A stretch of DNA of 64,000 nucleotides. It comes from Notamacropus eugenii. Its lineage: Eukaryota; Chordata; Mammalia; Diprotodontia; Macropodidae. The stretch lies in NCBI RefSeq assembly GCF_028372415.1, contig NC_092879.1:70724412-70788411 (forward strand), written 5' to 3'. The translations under genes and the position numbers were made by a program. How positions within the stretch are numbered: the first letter of the stretch is position 1; each line of letters begins with the position of its first letter. The notes beneath the pieces were generated by a model. That model was not told the origin of the DNA and made no database searches. It saw nothing but the letters and a program-made list of their open reading frames with translations. Positions 24,285 to 35,659 of the stretch are shown piece after piece.

Positions 24285-25736
24285 CTTTTTTTTTCTTTTT
24301 ATTTAGCTTTTAACATTTATTTTCACAAAATTTTGGGTTACAAATTTTCTCCCCTTTTATCCCCTCCCCCCCCAAACCCAAGCATTCTAATTGCCCCTGT
24401 GACCACTCTACTCTCTCTTCTATCCTCCTTCTCTGCCCTTGTCTCCGTCTTCTCTTTTGTCCTGTAGGGCCAGATAGCTTTCTTTACCCCTTAACCTGTA
24501 TTTCTTATTTCCCAGTGGTAAGAACATTACATTTGATCCTAACACTTTGAGTTCCAACTTCTTTAGCTCCCTCCCTCCCCAGCCCTTCCCCTTGGAAGAC
24601 AAGCAATTCAATATAGGCCAAATCTGTGTAGTTTTGCAAATGATTTCCATACTAGTTGTGTTGTATAGGACTAACTATATTTCCCTCCATCCTATCCTGT
24701 CCCCCCTTACTTCTATTCTCTTATGATCCTTTCCCTCCCCATGAGTGTCGACCTCGGATTGCATTCTCCTCCCCATGCCCTCCCCTCCATCCTCCCCCCC
24801 ACCCTGCTTGTGCCCCTGTCCCCCACTCTCCTGTATTATGAGATAGGTTTTCCTATCAAAATGAGTGTGCATTTTATTCTTTCCTTTAGTGGAATGTGAT
24901 GGGATAGACTTCATGTTTTTCTCTTGCCTCCCCTCTTTATCCCTCCACTAATAAGTCTTTTGCTTGCCTCTTTTATGAGAGATAATTTGCCCCATTCAAC
25001 TTCTCCCTTTCTCCTCCCAATATCTCTCTCACTGCTTGATTTCATTTTTTTTTTAAGACATGATCCCATCCTCTTCAATTCACTCTGTGCACTCTGTCTC
25101 TATGTATGTGTGCATGTGTGTGTGTGTGTACTCCCACCCAGTACCCAGATACTGAAATGTTTCAAGAGTTCCAAATATTGTCTTTCCATGTAGGAATGTA
25201 AACAGTTCAACTTTAGTAAGTCCCTTATGACTTTTCTTTGCTGTTCACTTTTTCCTGGTTCTCTTCATTCTTGTGTTAGAAAGTCAAATTTTCTTTCCAG
25301 CTCTGGTCTTTTCATCAAGAAAATTTGAAAATCCTCTATTTCATTGAAAGACCATTTTTTCTCCTGAAGTATTATACTCAGTTTTGCTGGGTAGGTGATT
25401 CTTGGTTTTAGTCCTAGTTCCTTTGACTTCTGGAATATCCTATTCCATTCCCTTCGATCCCTTAATGTAGAGGGTGCTAGATCTTGTGTTATCCTGATTG
25501 TATTTCCACAATACTTGAATTGTTTCTTTCCAGCTGCTTGCAATATTTTCTCTTTCACCTGGGAATTCTGGAATTTGGCCACAATGTTCCTAGGAGTTTC
25601 TCTTTTTGGATCTCTTTCATGCGGTGTTCTGCGGATTCCTTGAATATTTATTTTGCCCTCTGGTTCTAGAATCTCAGGGCAGTTTTCCTTGATAATTTCA
25701 TGGAAGATGATGTCTAGGCTCTTCTTTTGATCATGG
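24285..25736 (-). mobile_element. 5'-truncated HAL1 inserted in the outer HAL1
   Basis: Flanked by near-identical tttaaagaatt (24,274-24,284) and tttaagaatt (25,737-25,746). It contains the 3' UTR and the ORF1 C-terminal part. The minus-strand peptide at 25,265-25,582 includes LKPRITYPAKLSIILQEKKW. Its 5' end stops inside ORF1, as expected of incomplete reverse transcription. Confidence 0.78.
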
Positions 25737-26794
25737 TTTAAGAATTATTTTCTTCAGTGAGCTTTTGGACCTCATTTTCTATCTGGCCATTCTGCTTTTT
25801 AAGGCATTCTTCTCCTCATTGGCTTTCTAGATCTCTTTTGCCATTTGAGTTAGTCTAGTTTTTAAGGTGTTATTTTTCTTCAGCATTTTTTGGGTCCCCT
25901 TTACCAAGCAGCTGACTCGTTGTTCATGATTTTCTTGCACCACCCTCAATTTCTCTTCCCAATTTTTGCTCTACTTCTCTTACATATTTTCAAAATCCTT
26001 TTTAAAGCTCTTCCATGGCCTGAGACTAATTCATATTTTTCTTGGAGACTTTGGATGTAGGAGCTTTGACTTTGTATCTTTTGATCTTCCTTGTCACCAA
26101 AGTAAGATTCTATAGTCTGATTCTTTTTCCTGTTTTTGCTCATTTCCCCAGTCATGTACTTGACTTTTGAGCTTTTCATGAAGATAGTTCTCTCCTTCCA
26201 GTGGGGGTGGGGGAGGGTATACCATCAGCCACTGGATTCCCCCATAATCTGTGGGCCTAGAGCTCCAGAAACAGCTGATGCCCCTGTTACTGCTGTGGCT
26301 GCCACAGGTTCTTCTGCCCCCCTCCCCACCTAAGGCTGGGGCTGGACCACTCCACTCTCTCACATGGGTCCAAGAGGTTCTTTTCCACTCACCTTCCAAT
26401 TTTTCCTTTGAAGTTCGGGGTTGTGAAGTCTGGGAACCACCACAAGTGCCAGAGACTCAGTCCCTCCAAGGTCTGCTCAGGTCCCATCTGTGCCGTTGGG
26501 GACCCATGCTGGCATGTATTCTGTTTCCAGAGTGACACGATAGATAATTCCCCTCAACCCTGCAGGCTGTCTTGGGCTGGAGATTTGCTTCACTCTGTCA
26601 TTCTGTGGGTTCTGCAGCTCCAGAATTTGTTTAGAGTCAGTTTTTACAGGTATTTAGCCGGGTTTGGGGGGAGAGCTCTAGCAATTCTCGGCTTTTACTC
26701 TGCCATATTGGCTCCACCCCCTGCTGATGAAAACTCTTGAGGAAGGGAGTGCCGTGGACAGACTGGTGCTTTCGGATGATCAGTTTGGCATTTG

Positions 26795-26935
26795 TCATTG
26801 ACAACCTGCGTGGCCCTGAGCAAGTCACTTAACCCCTGTAAGTCTTAATTTCCTCATCTAGTAAAGGACAGGCATGGGAGGAGAAGGGTTCTAAGCTCCC
26901 CTCTCTTGCTGAATCTATGATATTTGGAAGACAAG
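26795..26935 (+). repeat. MIR-family SINE fragment
   Basis: Contains 'gagcaagtcacttaacccc' and 'taatttcctcatctagtaaa', the conserved 3' half of MIR-type SINEs. Confidence 0.65.
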
Positions 26936-27660
26936 AGTTGCAGAAAGGAGAGACTGGATACAGGAAACCAATGAGGAGGGTGCTGCAGCAGTCCAAGGGA
27001 CAGTGTGATGAGCACCTTCACTGGGGTGATCATTGTGGGACAGAAGGGGGAAGATATGGAGGAAGGGAGGAGCGTGGCCAGCTCATGCTCTCCATGTAGC
27101 CCTGGCTAGTCCTTTCCTTGGCCAGAAACCTCATGTGATTTCTCTGCCATCTCTATCCATTCCATAACACAAAGGTCTTAGCTAACTTTTAACAGTTTTC
27201 TTCTCCAGGCTCCGGTGCCCAAAGGTGGGGAAACTTGGGACCCTCTTGGCATGGTTCCTACCACTCAGCAGGCTTAGCTACCTGGAACTCTACCTGCAAG
27301 ATGGCTGTAGTGATGTACAGGCCAGTTTGATGGAGGTGTAGATGGGTAGGGCGAAGGAGCCACCCTTGCCCATTAGAGGGTTCAGGAAGAACAACCTTGG
27401 GGCCCACCATGACAGGAGTATTGTGGGAGTGGCAGTCAGCCTCAAGGAAGCACCACAGGCTCTGGGGAGCAAAGAGCCCCTCTCACATGCATTTCTGCCC
27501 TGGGGCAATGCCCTTTTTGCCCTGTACTAGTTATGATTCTGTCCACCAGCATGCTGAGACTGACTCCCCACTTATAAGCAGGCAATTTACAGTATGACAA
27601 AAGACATTTTGTGAAAAGATTAAAGATCCTTGAATGAACAAACTATTAGTCCCAAAGACA
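26936..27660. other. L2/CR1-like fragment and anonymous DNA
   Basis: The first ~130 bp (ggagggtgctgcagcagtcc) resemble an ancient LINE 3' region that recurs in the window. From about 27,075 on I see nothing recognisable. Confidence 0.4.
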
Positions 27661-27664
27661 GATG

Positions 27665-27870
27665 GCAGATAGGTGGCACAGCAAATAGAGGGTCTGGAGT
27701 CAGAAAGACCTGAGTTCAAAGCCAGCCTCAGACACTTACCACATGACTCTGGGTAAGTCACCTCACCTCTGTCTGCCTCAGTTTCCTCATTCCCAAATGT
27801 AGAAATAATAATGGCACCTACCTGCCAGGATTAATCATTGTAAGGATAAAACGAGATATTTACTTATCAC
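27665..27870 (+). mobile_element. MAR1-type SINE
   Basis: Contains gataggtggcacagcaaata, 'gagttcaaagccagcctcag', 'gtaagtcacctcacctc' and 'cctcagtttcctcattc', in the order expected for a plus-strand MAR1 SINE. Confidence 0.8.
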
Positions 27871-27959
27871 CTATAGGAACACTAATTATCACTACTGTCG
27901 TTTGCTATTCTTATTTCTAGAACTGCTTCTAGTCTAAATGTAAGAGTTCTTTTGAGTTT

Positions 27960-28100
27960 TATCTTTGCCTGGGTTCAAATCTTGGCTCTGCCCTTATCAT
28001 TCATATGACTAGGGGCAATTCACTCAACTTCTCTGGAAAATAATGGGTTGGACTTAACTGCTAAGGGTTATATTCACCTCTAAATTCAGAATATTTTTCC
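27960..28100 (+). repeat. MIR fragment
   Basis: Contains 'gggttcaaatcttggctctg' followed by a 'gactaggggcaattcactca' segment, the MIR central core. Confidence 0.6.
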
Positions 28101-28369
28101 TTTCATATTTCTTTGAGGGGAGGTAATAGGAATCAACAGATCTGATCTTTTGATCTACCCCACTAACATGGATAATGTGGACATCTTTCTTTCAAAACAG
28201 ACACAAAGTGTATTAAAATAAAAATCCCAAATCAATGTTGGGCCTCAGTTTCCTCATTCAAAGGTAGTTCATTCTCTCTCCTTTTGCGGCCTCCTCACTT
28301 TGGGTATATGCCCAAGGAACTGTCCCAGGCTCGCTTGTGCTCTCTGTCTCTCTCTCCTCAGCTCCCATG

Positions 28370-28530
28370 GGAATGTCTATAGGACTCCTTCATCTCTATA
28401 TTCAGCCCTAATTGCTCTTCTGCTTTTGGAGGTCTGGGACTGTTTTTGTCTTTGTGTCCCTAGCATTTCATACAGTGCCTAGCACACAGTAGGTGCTTAA
28501 TTAATGTTTATTGGATTGATTCCTGCACCA
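28370..28530 (+). repeat. THER/MIR-like SINE tail
   Basis: Contains 'gcctagcacacagtaggtgc' followed by ttaattaatgtttattgg, a common 3' end of old mammalian SINEs. Confidence 0.65.
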
Positions 28531-30115
28531 CCCCTTTCCCCTGAAACACCAGCCACTCCAAGCAGAGTCTCAGACATGATGGGGAGGACTAGCTAGAGTT
28601 CTCCATTATGTGGGGCCCCTCACCCCATGCCAATTGAGAGATCCAATCTTTATTGTTTCATGCATGCCACTGATCCGTTCCATTTCTGCCCAAGTCTCCC
28701 TTCAGTTAGCAGCCCCTTCCCAGCTATCTTTGTCAGGTCCTCCAGCATACAGGGCCCCCAGGCTGCTACCATGCTCCTGTATCAGCCAGGGTGAGGAGGG
28801 GGAAAGGAATTTGTTCCTCCCTCTGCCAAATTTCCCAGCTGTTGAGAAATTCATTTCAGCTATTCTGGGTACATAATCTCTCACTTTTCCACAACTTCTT
28901 TTTTCTCTTGTACATCCATCTGAACAACTTGGTTGGCCTGTTTCCCTTCTTTGTAAGTCTATTCCGGCACTCAGGTCCTCCGATTCCATGTCCAGGATAC
29001 TTCCCACAAGCCCTACACCATCCCCTTGAGCTCAGGACCGCCAGCTGCTGAGCAGGGCTGCTGCCACCTGGCTGTTCCCCACACAAAGAGTCATTTCTTC
29101 ACTTCTGGGGAGCAAGGGGGGAGTCGCACATTTGCTCCAGTAGCTTCTCCACTGGGGATTGCCTAGGACAGCCAGGCCATTTATAACTTCGAGGGGTCTG
29201 TTGGCATATCAGTCTAGCTCTGGGAATCCCAGCTCCAGGAGAGACCTCAGATCAGTTAAGCCAGTGTCTGTCAACCTAAACCCCACTGCATTCTCTTAAG
29301 TTGTAAGAAGTAAGGGTCTTGGGCAATAAAACATTTACAGATTGGGAATAATCTGCTACCAACCAGGGCTTGGTGAACCCTGATGGCAGCTTCAAGTCCC
29401 TCCTACCCCTCCCCCTTTGCAGGATTCATATGTCAGAAATCTAGAGGTCAAGGCATTATCTGGTATGGCCCACTCCTAGCTGATAAAAATAACCCCTTGG
29501 AGGGTTCTGCTCCCAGATGCCTCTCCCCACCATCCAATGCCAAAGACACTCCCAGATAGTAAATTAAATGTTTGCACACATAGCTAGACTGTCATTTGTC
29601 TGAAAGGGATCCGGGGGGTTTTGGTGACTCAAGGTGAGCCAATGTCTCAAGGTCACACAGGCAATAAGTAGCAGAGATGGCCACCGAGGACTCTTCCACC
29701 TTTCAGATGCTGTGATTCTGTTTAAAAAAAAGATCTGATGGGATGTCCCCCCCAACCCTCCCACACAAGCACACACACAGGAAGGAAAGCTCAACCCTTG
29801 CAAGAGCAAACAGAAGCCGAGAACCTTCACAATAAGTGAGGAAATTGAAGGAAAACCAAAGAGCAAATGAAGAGTGTCCAGATGAGGCTCCACCCTTGGC
29901 GTGTCCTGGACCCTGGCTGCAACTACAGTCTTTAAACGCATAAAATAAAACACACAAGATTATAGAGGAAAACAATTCCATTCAATTATAGTTATCAAAA
30001 ACATTTTTCTTAAAAGCTCATGGCCCCAAGTTAGGATCCCCTGTTTAAAAAGAGTCCAGGAGAAGACTGAAACCAGAGAATAGATGCCAGTTCTTAGACA
30101 TTCTAGAATACTCAA
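28531..30115. other. Anonymous non-coding DNA
   Basis: No gene, RNA or clear repeat recognised. Open frames up to 129 codons exist on the minus strand, but their composition is not protein-like and they overlap frames on the other strand. Confidence 0.5.
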
Positions 30116-30117
30116 GA

Positions 30118-30540
30118 ATTCAGCCTCACAAGTACTTATTAAGCACCTAGACATTGTGCTCAGCCCTGGGGATATAAAGGCAAAAGCCTAGCAATTCCCA
30201 CTCTCAAGGAGATTATGTTGGACTAGTGGGAAGGCATTTACAGATAAGTAAACAAAAACCAGGTAGAAAAAAAATACAACCCAACCTGCAGGGGCTGCTA
30301 AGCACCAGAAGCTATTAGGAAAGGCCTTTCAAAGTTTCCCGTGAGCTGAGCGCCTTGATGGAAGCTCAGGACAGAGAATGTTCCAAGGTGAGGGAAAAAT
30401 TTATGCAAGGGCAGGGAGGTGAGACACATAAAGGCAAGTTCAAAATATGGCAAGTGAGTCAGAGAAAGGAAAGGGTCAACTGAAAATTGGGGAAAAGATA
30501 GACACATCAAGATGGCGCCAACAAGAAGCACCTAAATCAG
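30118..30540 (+). repeat. Ancient L2/CR1-type LINE or MIR3-like fragment
   Basis: Begins with 'gtacttattaagcacctaga' and runs into a purine-rich segment of a kind that recurs near 43,200 and 46,000. Such segments derive from old non-L1 LINE 3' regions. Exact family uncertain. Confidence 0.45.
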
Positions 30541-30542
30541 TA

Positions 30543-30663
30543 GAGTCAGCTAGGTGGCACTGCAATGGATAGAGCACTGGATCTGGAGTCTTGGAAGACA
30601 CAAAATCAAATGTTAACTCAAACCCTTAATAGCTGTGACTGTGGCTAAGTTACTTTACCTATC
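30543..30663 (+). mobile_element. MAR1-type SINE, truncated
   Basis: Starts agtcagctaggtggcactgc and 'ggatagagcactggatctgg', the MAR1 head. The tail is replaced by L1 sequence. Confidence 0.8.
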
Positions 30664-31240
30664 TACCTAAAACCACCAGCAAGCACTCTATGCAATGGAG
30701 ATAAGCTAGATGCATTTCCAATAAGATCAGGGCTGAAACAAGGATGTCCATTATCACCACTGTTATTCAATATGGTACTAGAAAGGTGAGCTTTAGCAAT
30801 AAGAGAAGAAATAGAAATTGAAGGAATTAGAATAGGCAAAGAAGAAACTAAGTTATCACTGTTTACAGATGATATGATGATATACTTAGAGAATCCCAGA
30901 GATACAAGTAAAAAACTACTTGAAATTATAAACTTTGGCAAAGTTGCAGGTTACAAAATAAACCCACACAAATCATCTGCATTTCTCTACGTTACTAACA
31001 AAGCTCAACAACAGAGATGGAAAGAGAAATCTCATTTAAAGCTAGGGTAGTCACTAGAAAATATGTGGGAGTCTACCTGCCAAAACAAACCCAGGGACTA
31101 TGTGAACATAATTACAAAACACTTCTTGCACAAATAAAGTCAGATCTAAGTAAGTGGAAAAACATCAGTTGCTCGTGGGTAGGCTGATTTTTTTTTTTTT
31201 TACACAGTAACAGCAACATGCATGATGACTGACTTTGACA
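30664..31240 (+). mobile_element. L1 ORF2 reverse-transcriptase fragment
   Basis: Plus-strand translation gives [19 protein letters not shown] and, further on, [15 protein letters not shown]. These are the RT motifs around the catalytic region, where L1 usually has F-A-D-D and this copy has F-T-D-D. After 31,189 a poly-T run joins a short piece resembling the L1 3' end, so there is an internal deletion. A dead fragment. Confidence 0.85.
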
Positions 31241-31319
31241 TTCAAATTTCTTCATAACTTGATTCCTTCCTACGCTTTCAGTTTTCTTACACCTCGTGTG
31301 TGAGACAATATTTATACAT

Positions 31320-31430
31320 AATTGTTTACATATTGTCTCTCCTATTAGATTATAAGCTCCATGAGATCAGGGATTATTTTTTGCCTTTCTTTGTATTTGC
31401 ACAGTGCATGGCACATTGTAGAATTTTTTT
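31320..31430 (+). repeat. THER/MIR-like SINE tail
   Basis: Contains 'agctccatgagatcagggat' and 'gcacagtgcatggcacattg', typical of the old SINE 3' end. Confidence 0.6.
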
Positions 31431-32400
31431 TTTTAATTCTATTTTTCATTTTTAACACAGTTTATAACAGATAAAACAATTCAAACTTTTGGTCAGGTGA
31501 TACTTCTTTTTAAATCATTTACAATGTGGACCACAAAAGAATTTTTTTTAAAACATTAACCAACTGAGACACAAATAATATTTAAGTTGCTAACTTCACA
31601 AGCTCTTGACTTAATTGTCTCCACAGTATTACTAAGAATTAAAGGACCCTAACTTATTGTTGTTGGGCTAAAGTCCTATGCCTAATAGCTTAATTTTAGA
31701 CTTAACCTTGGATGTTCCCCTTCCAATAATCTATAATTTAATAGATCTGGTATTAAGCTTACAAACTTTTTGACTGTAGGAAATTGCCACCAAGAGTAGG
31801 GACATTGCAGGGATATAATATCTCCCCAACTTCATGTCAGTTCCAGGCAGGATTAGATTGTCCACTTGCATTCAGTCGGGCTTAAAGTCTGCCAGGTGTC
31901 AGTGGGGAAATTGAGTCAGGAGAATCCTACCTCAGCCCAGGCTGAACAGCTGCTCTCCCACCCTTCCCATGAGATCACCCTTTTACAGTTCATACCAGCA
32001 TCTCACCAGCTTACTGGCATCATGGATTGGAGGCTCAGACTGCCTTTCTTGCTACCCGTACCTGGAGTTAGACTCAGAAGAACATTCACTTAATAGTCCC
32101 ATAGCATCTAAAAATGGCAAGTTCCAATAACCAGGTTTCAAATATGATTATAATTTCACTTGGGCCAAGGAACATCTTTTGAGGCAAGTCTTAAGTGGCT
32201 TACATGCCTTTCTATACATGTTCTACTTCCTGATTAAATAGCAATCATGAAATCAAATTTACCATTAGAACCTTAACTTTTCCATCAATGCCAAATTTTA
32301 TCCGAGGTTACCTTCCTCTAGGAAATTTAGACTAAAATTCTTTTCCCCAAACTAAAGATGTCATTGATTTACTCTCAGTAATTAATTCAGTCAATTGTTT
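31431..32400. other. A/T-rich unassigned DNA
   Basis: No coding or RNA signal recognised. It could be an unrecognised old transposon or plain intergenic DNA. Confidence 0.4.
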
Positions 32401-33975
32401 TAATACTAATTGCTTTTATCTCACTTTGTAACGTGTCCAATTTTTCTCCCCATCACTCCCCTCCCCCCTTCCTAATACCTTGCATTCTGATTACTCCTTC
32501 CCTCAATGTACCCTCCCCTTCTATCACACCCCACCCTTCCCTTATCCTTATCTTCTCTCTTTTCTTGTAGGGCAAGATAAATTTCTATACCCCATTCCCT
32601 GTAGTTCTTATTTCCCGATTATATGCAATAAAAATTCTCAACATTTGTTGCTAATACTTTGAATTCCAACTTCTCTCCCTCCCTCCTCCTTCCCCAGCCC
32701 CACTGAGAAGGGAAGCAATTCAATAGAGTAAATATGTATTGTTTTGCAAAAGACTTCCATAATAATCATGTTGTGTAATACTAATTATATTGCCCTCTGT
32801 CCTACTCTATCCACCCATAATTGACCTTGTCCCTTCTCAAAAGTATTTATTTCTATTGACTCCCTTCTCCCATTTGCCCTCCCTTCTAACATTCCCCTCA
32901 CCCCACTTGTCGCCTCCTCTCCTTCCTTTCCTGTGGTGTGATATAAATTTTCATATCAAATTTAGTGAGCATGTTATTCCCTCCTTCAGCCACATGTGGA
33001 GAGAGTAGCTTCATTTTCCCCCTCTCCCCTTCTCTATTTTCTCCTCCATTGAACAAGATTTTTCTTATCTCTTTTATGAGTTACAGCCTGCCCCATTCCA
33101 TTTCTCCCTCTCTCTTCCTGGTATTTTCCCCCTTCACTCCTTAATCTTTATTTTATTTTTTTTGTGTGGGCATCATCTCTTCTGATTCAACACACCCTGT
33201 ACTCTCTATCTATATATGTGTATGTACAATCTCTCCATCTACCTAAATACTGAGAAAAGATTCAAGAGTTATATTTTCTTCCATGTAGTAATGCAAACAA
33301 TTCAGCTTTAGAGAGTCTTATGATTTTTCTTTTCTGTTTACCTTTTCATGCTTCTCTTGATTCCTGTCTTGGGAAGTCAAATTTTTCTATACAGATCTGG
33401 TCTTTTCCTCAATATGAATGAATGAAAGTCCTCTATATCACTGAATGACCATTTATTCCCTTGAAGTATTATACTCAGATTTGTTGGGTAGGTGATTCTT
33501 GGTTTCAATCTCAGTTCCTTTGACCTCTGAAATATCCCATTCCAAGCCCTTTGATCCTGTAATGTTGAAGCTGCCAGATCCTGTGTTATCCTGATTGTAT
33601 TTCCACAATACTCAAATTGTTTCTTTCTAGCTGCTTACAGTATTTTCTCCTTGATCTGGGAACTCTGAAATTTGGCCACAATATTCCTAGGAGTTTCTCT
33701 GTTCGGGTCTCTTTCAGGAGGTGACTGGTGGATTCTTTCAAAATTTATTTTGCCCTCTGGTTCTAGAATATCAGGGCAGTTTTCCTTGATAATTTCATGG
33801 AAGATAATGCCTAGGTTCTTTTTTTGATCATGGCTTTCAAGTAGTCCCATAACTTTTAAATTGTATCTCTTGGATCTATTTTCCAGGTCAGTTTTTCCAA
33901 TGAGATGTTTCACATTATCTATTTTTTCACATTTTTGGTTTTCTTTACTAACTGCTTGGTTTAACTCATAGTCAA
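32400..33975 (-). mobile_element. HAL1 fragment: 3' UTR and ORF1 C-terminal half
   Basis: The plus strand shows the same C/T-rich 3' UTR as the 20-26 kb copies. The minus strand at 33,635-33,913 encodes TDLENRSKRYNLKVMGLLES and EPEGKINFERIHQSPPERDP, the ORF1 signature. The 5' side stops abruptly at the next element. Confidence 0.8.
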
Positions 33976-35081
33976 TTCATTTCCCTGAACTCAACTCTCT
34001 CTTTCAACGAAATCTGGGAAAAAATTTTTACCGCTAGCGTCTGCGATAAAGGCCTTATTTCTAAAACACATAAGAGAACAGAGTCAAACGTACAAGAATC
34101 CAAGTCATTCCTCAATTGATAAATGGTCAAAGGATATGAACAGGGAGTTTTCAGAGGAAGAAATTAAAGCTATCTATAGTCACATGAAAAAAGTGCTCTA
34201 AATCACTATTGATTAGAGAGATGCAAACCAAAAAAACTGAGGGACCATATCACACCACCTATCAGTTTGGCTAACATGACAAAACAGGAAAATGATCCAT
34301 GTTGCTGAAGATGTGGCAGAGTTGGAACACTAAATTCATTGTTGCTGGAGCTGTGAGCTGATCCAACCATTCTGGAGAGCAATTTGGAATTATGCCCAAA
34401 GGGCTACCAAAATGTGCATACCCTTTGACCCAGCAATACTGCTTCCAGGGCTGTATCCCCCAAGAGATCATAAAAATGGGAAAGGGTTCCACATGTACAA
34501 AAATACAGCAGCTCTCTTTGTGGTGGCCAAGAACTGGAAATCCAGGGAATGCTCACCAACTGGGTAATGGCTGAACAAGTTGTGATATAATGGAATACTA
34601 TTATGCTATAAGAAATGATGAACAGGAAGACTTCAGAGAGGTCTGGAAGGACTTACATGAACTGATCCTGAGTGAAAGGAGCAGAACCAGGAGAACATCC
34701 TATACAGTAACAACCACAGTGTGAGAGGAATTTTTCTGGTATACTTAGGCCTTCACAGCAATGCAAGGACCTAAAACATTCCCAATGGACTCGAGGCAAA
34801 ATGCCTTCCACATCCAGGGAGAGTGCTACGGAACTGGATCACAGAGTGAAGCAGAATATTTTCCTTGTGTTATATTTTATTTTGGTTTTTCTCATGGTTT
34901 CTCCCATTCATTTTAATTCTTGTATGCAATATGGCCAACTTGAAAATGTGTTTAATAAGAATGTATGTGTAGAACCCACGTAAGATCACATGTCATCTCA
35001 GGGAGGAAGGGCAGATAAAATCTCAGACTTATGGAAGTAATTGTAGAAAACTGAAAAGAAAGAAATTAATAATAAAAAAAG
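33976..35081 (+). mobile_element. L1 ORF2 C-terminal end with 3' UTR and poly-A tail
   Basis: Plus-strand peptides include WSKDMNREFSEEEIKAIYSH, SLLIREMQTK and FWRAIWNY, which match the conserved C-terminal end of L1 ORF2. A 3' UTR (including 'aatgtatgtgtagaaccca') and an A-rich tail end near 35,081. It is 5'-truncated and broken. It interrupts or abuts minus-strand HAL1/L1 sequence on both sides. Confidence 0.85.
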
Positions 35082-35656
35082 TTATTTCACCCTGTTTGTC
35101 TTAATGCTTCCAAGATGGTGTGATTCTGGGAGAGGGGTGGTCACAGCTCTCCTGATCCGCACTCTAGTCTTTACAAAGGAAGGGCCCTTTCCACAGCTGC
35201 ACACATTAGCACTCTTCTCTGCTTTGTACTGTGACCAAGGCCCTCCCTTATGACTTACCATCAGAGATCCTCTCCAGAATTTTGACTCAGAGCTGCACAT
35301 GAGCAACAGAGTTGCCAATTAGCGCCAGTTGTACCCAGTGCTAGCAAAAGGTCCTCCACTAACTCTTCCTGAACTGTTATCTGACCCCTTCACTGTGTCT
35401 GGGCTGAGAGCTACCAAAGCTATTGCTGCTACTGCTATGAGTCTGGGCTCTGCAAAACTCTCTCCCACACCTCTGCCCTGGTGTTTCACACTTTTTTTAA
35501 GTTTTCTTAGGCCAGAAAAATCTCTCACCCTGACTTTTTGTTGGCTCTGCTGCTCCAAAATTTGATTTGAGGCGTTATTTTAAACGTGTTTGGAGGGGAG
35601 TGTTAGGAAGGTTCAGCTGGGTGGCTGTCCCTCATCCATCATCTTGGCTCTGCCTC
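35082..35656 (-). mobile_element. L1/HAL1-type 5' UTR fragment
   Basis: The right edge read on the minus strand starts 'ggaggcagagccaagatgat', the conserved 5' terminus of marsupial L1-type elements. The body shares short blocks with the 5' UTRs near 24,100 and 26,650. It may be the far part of the HAL1 ending at 33,975, separated by the L1 insertion. Confidence 0.6.
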
Positions 35657-35659
35657 CAG

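Larger units (their letters stand above)
20299..26721 (-). mobile_element. Outer HAL1 (ORF1-only LINE), split by two younger HAL1 copies
   Basis: The host element of a nest, in three blocks: 20,299-21,689 (3' UTR and end of ORF1), 24,154-24,284, and 25,737-26,721 (rest of ORF1 and 5' UTR, ending at the cggagccaag-like 5' terminus near 26,715). ORF1 C-terminal peptide appears on the minus strand at 21,269-21,520 (LAASTVRDRSAWNMIFQRSK). The 3' UTR is strongly pyrimidine-rich on the plus strand and no ORF2 follows ORF1. This is the layout of half-L1 elements known in opossum. ORF1 is degenerate. Confidence 0.75.
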
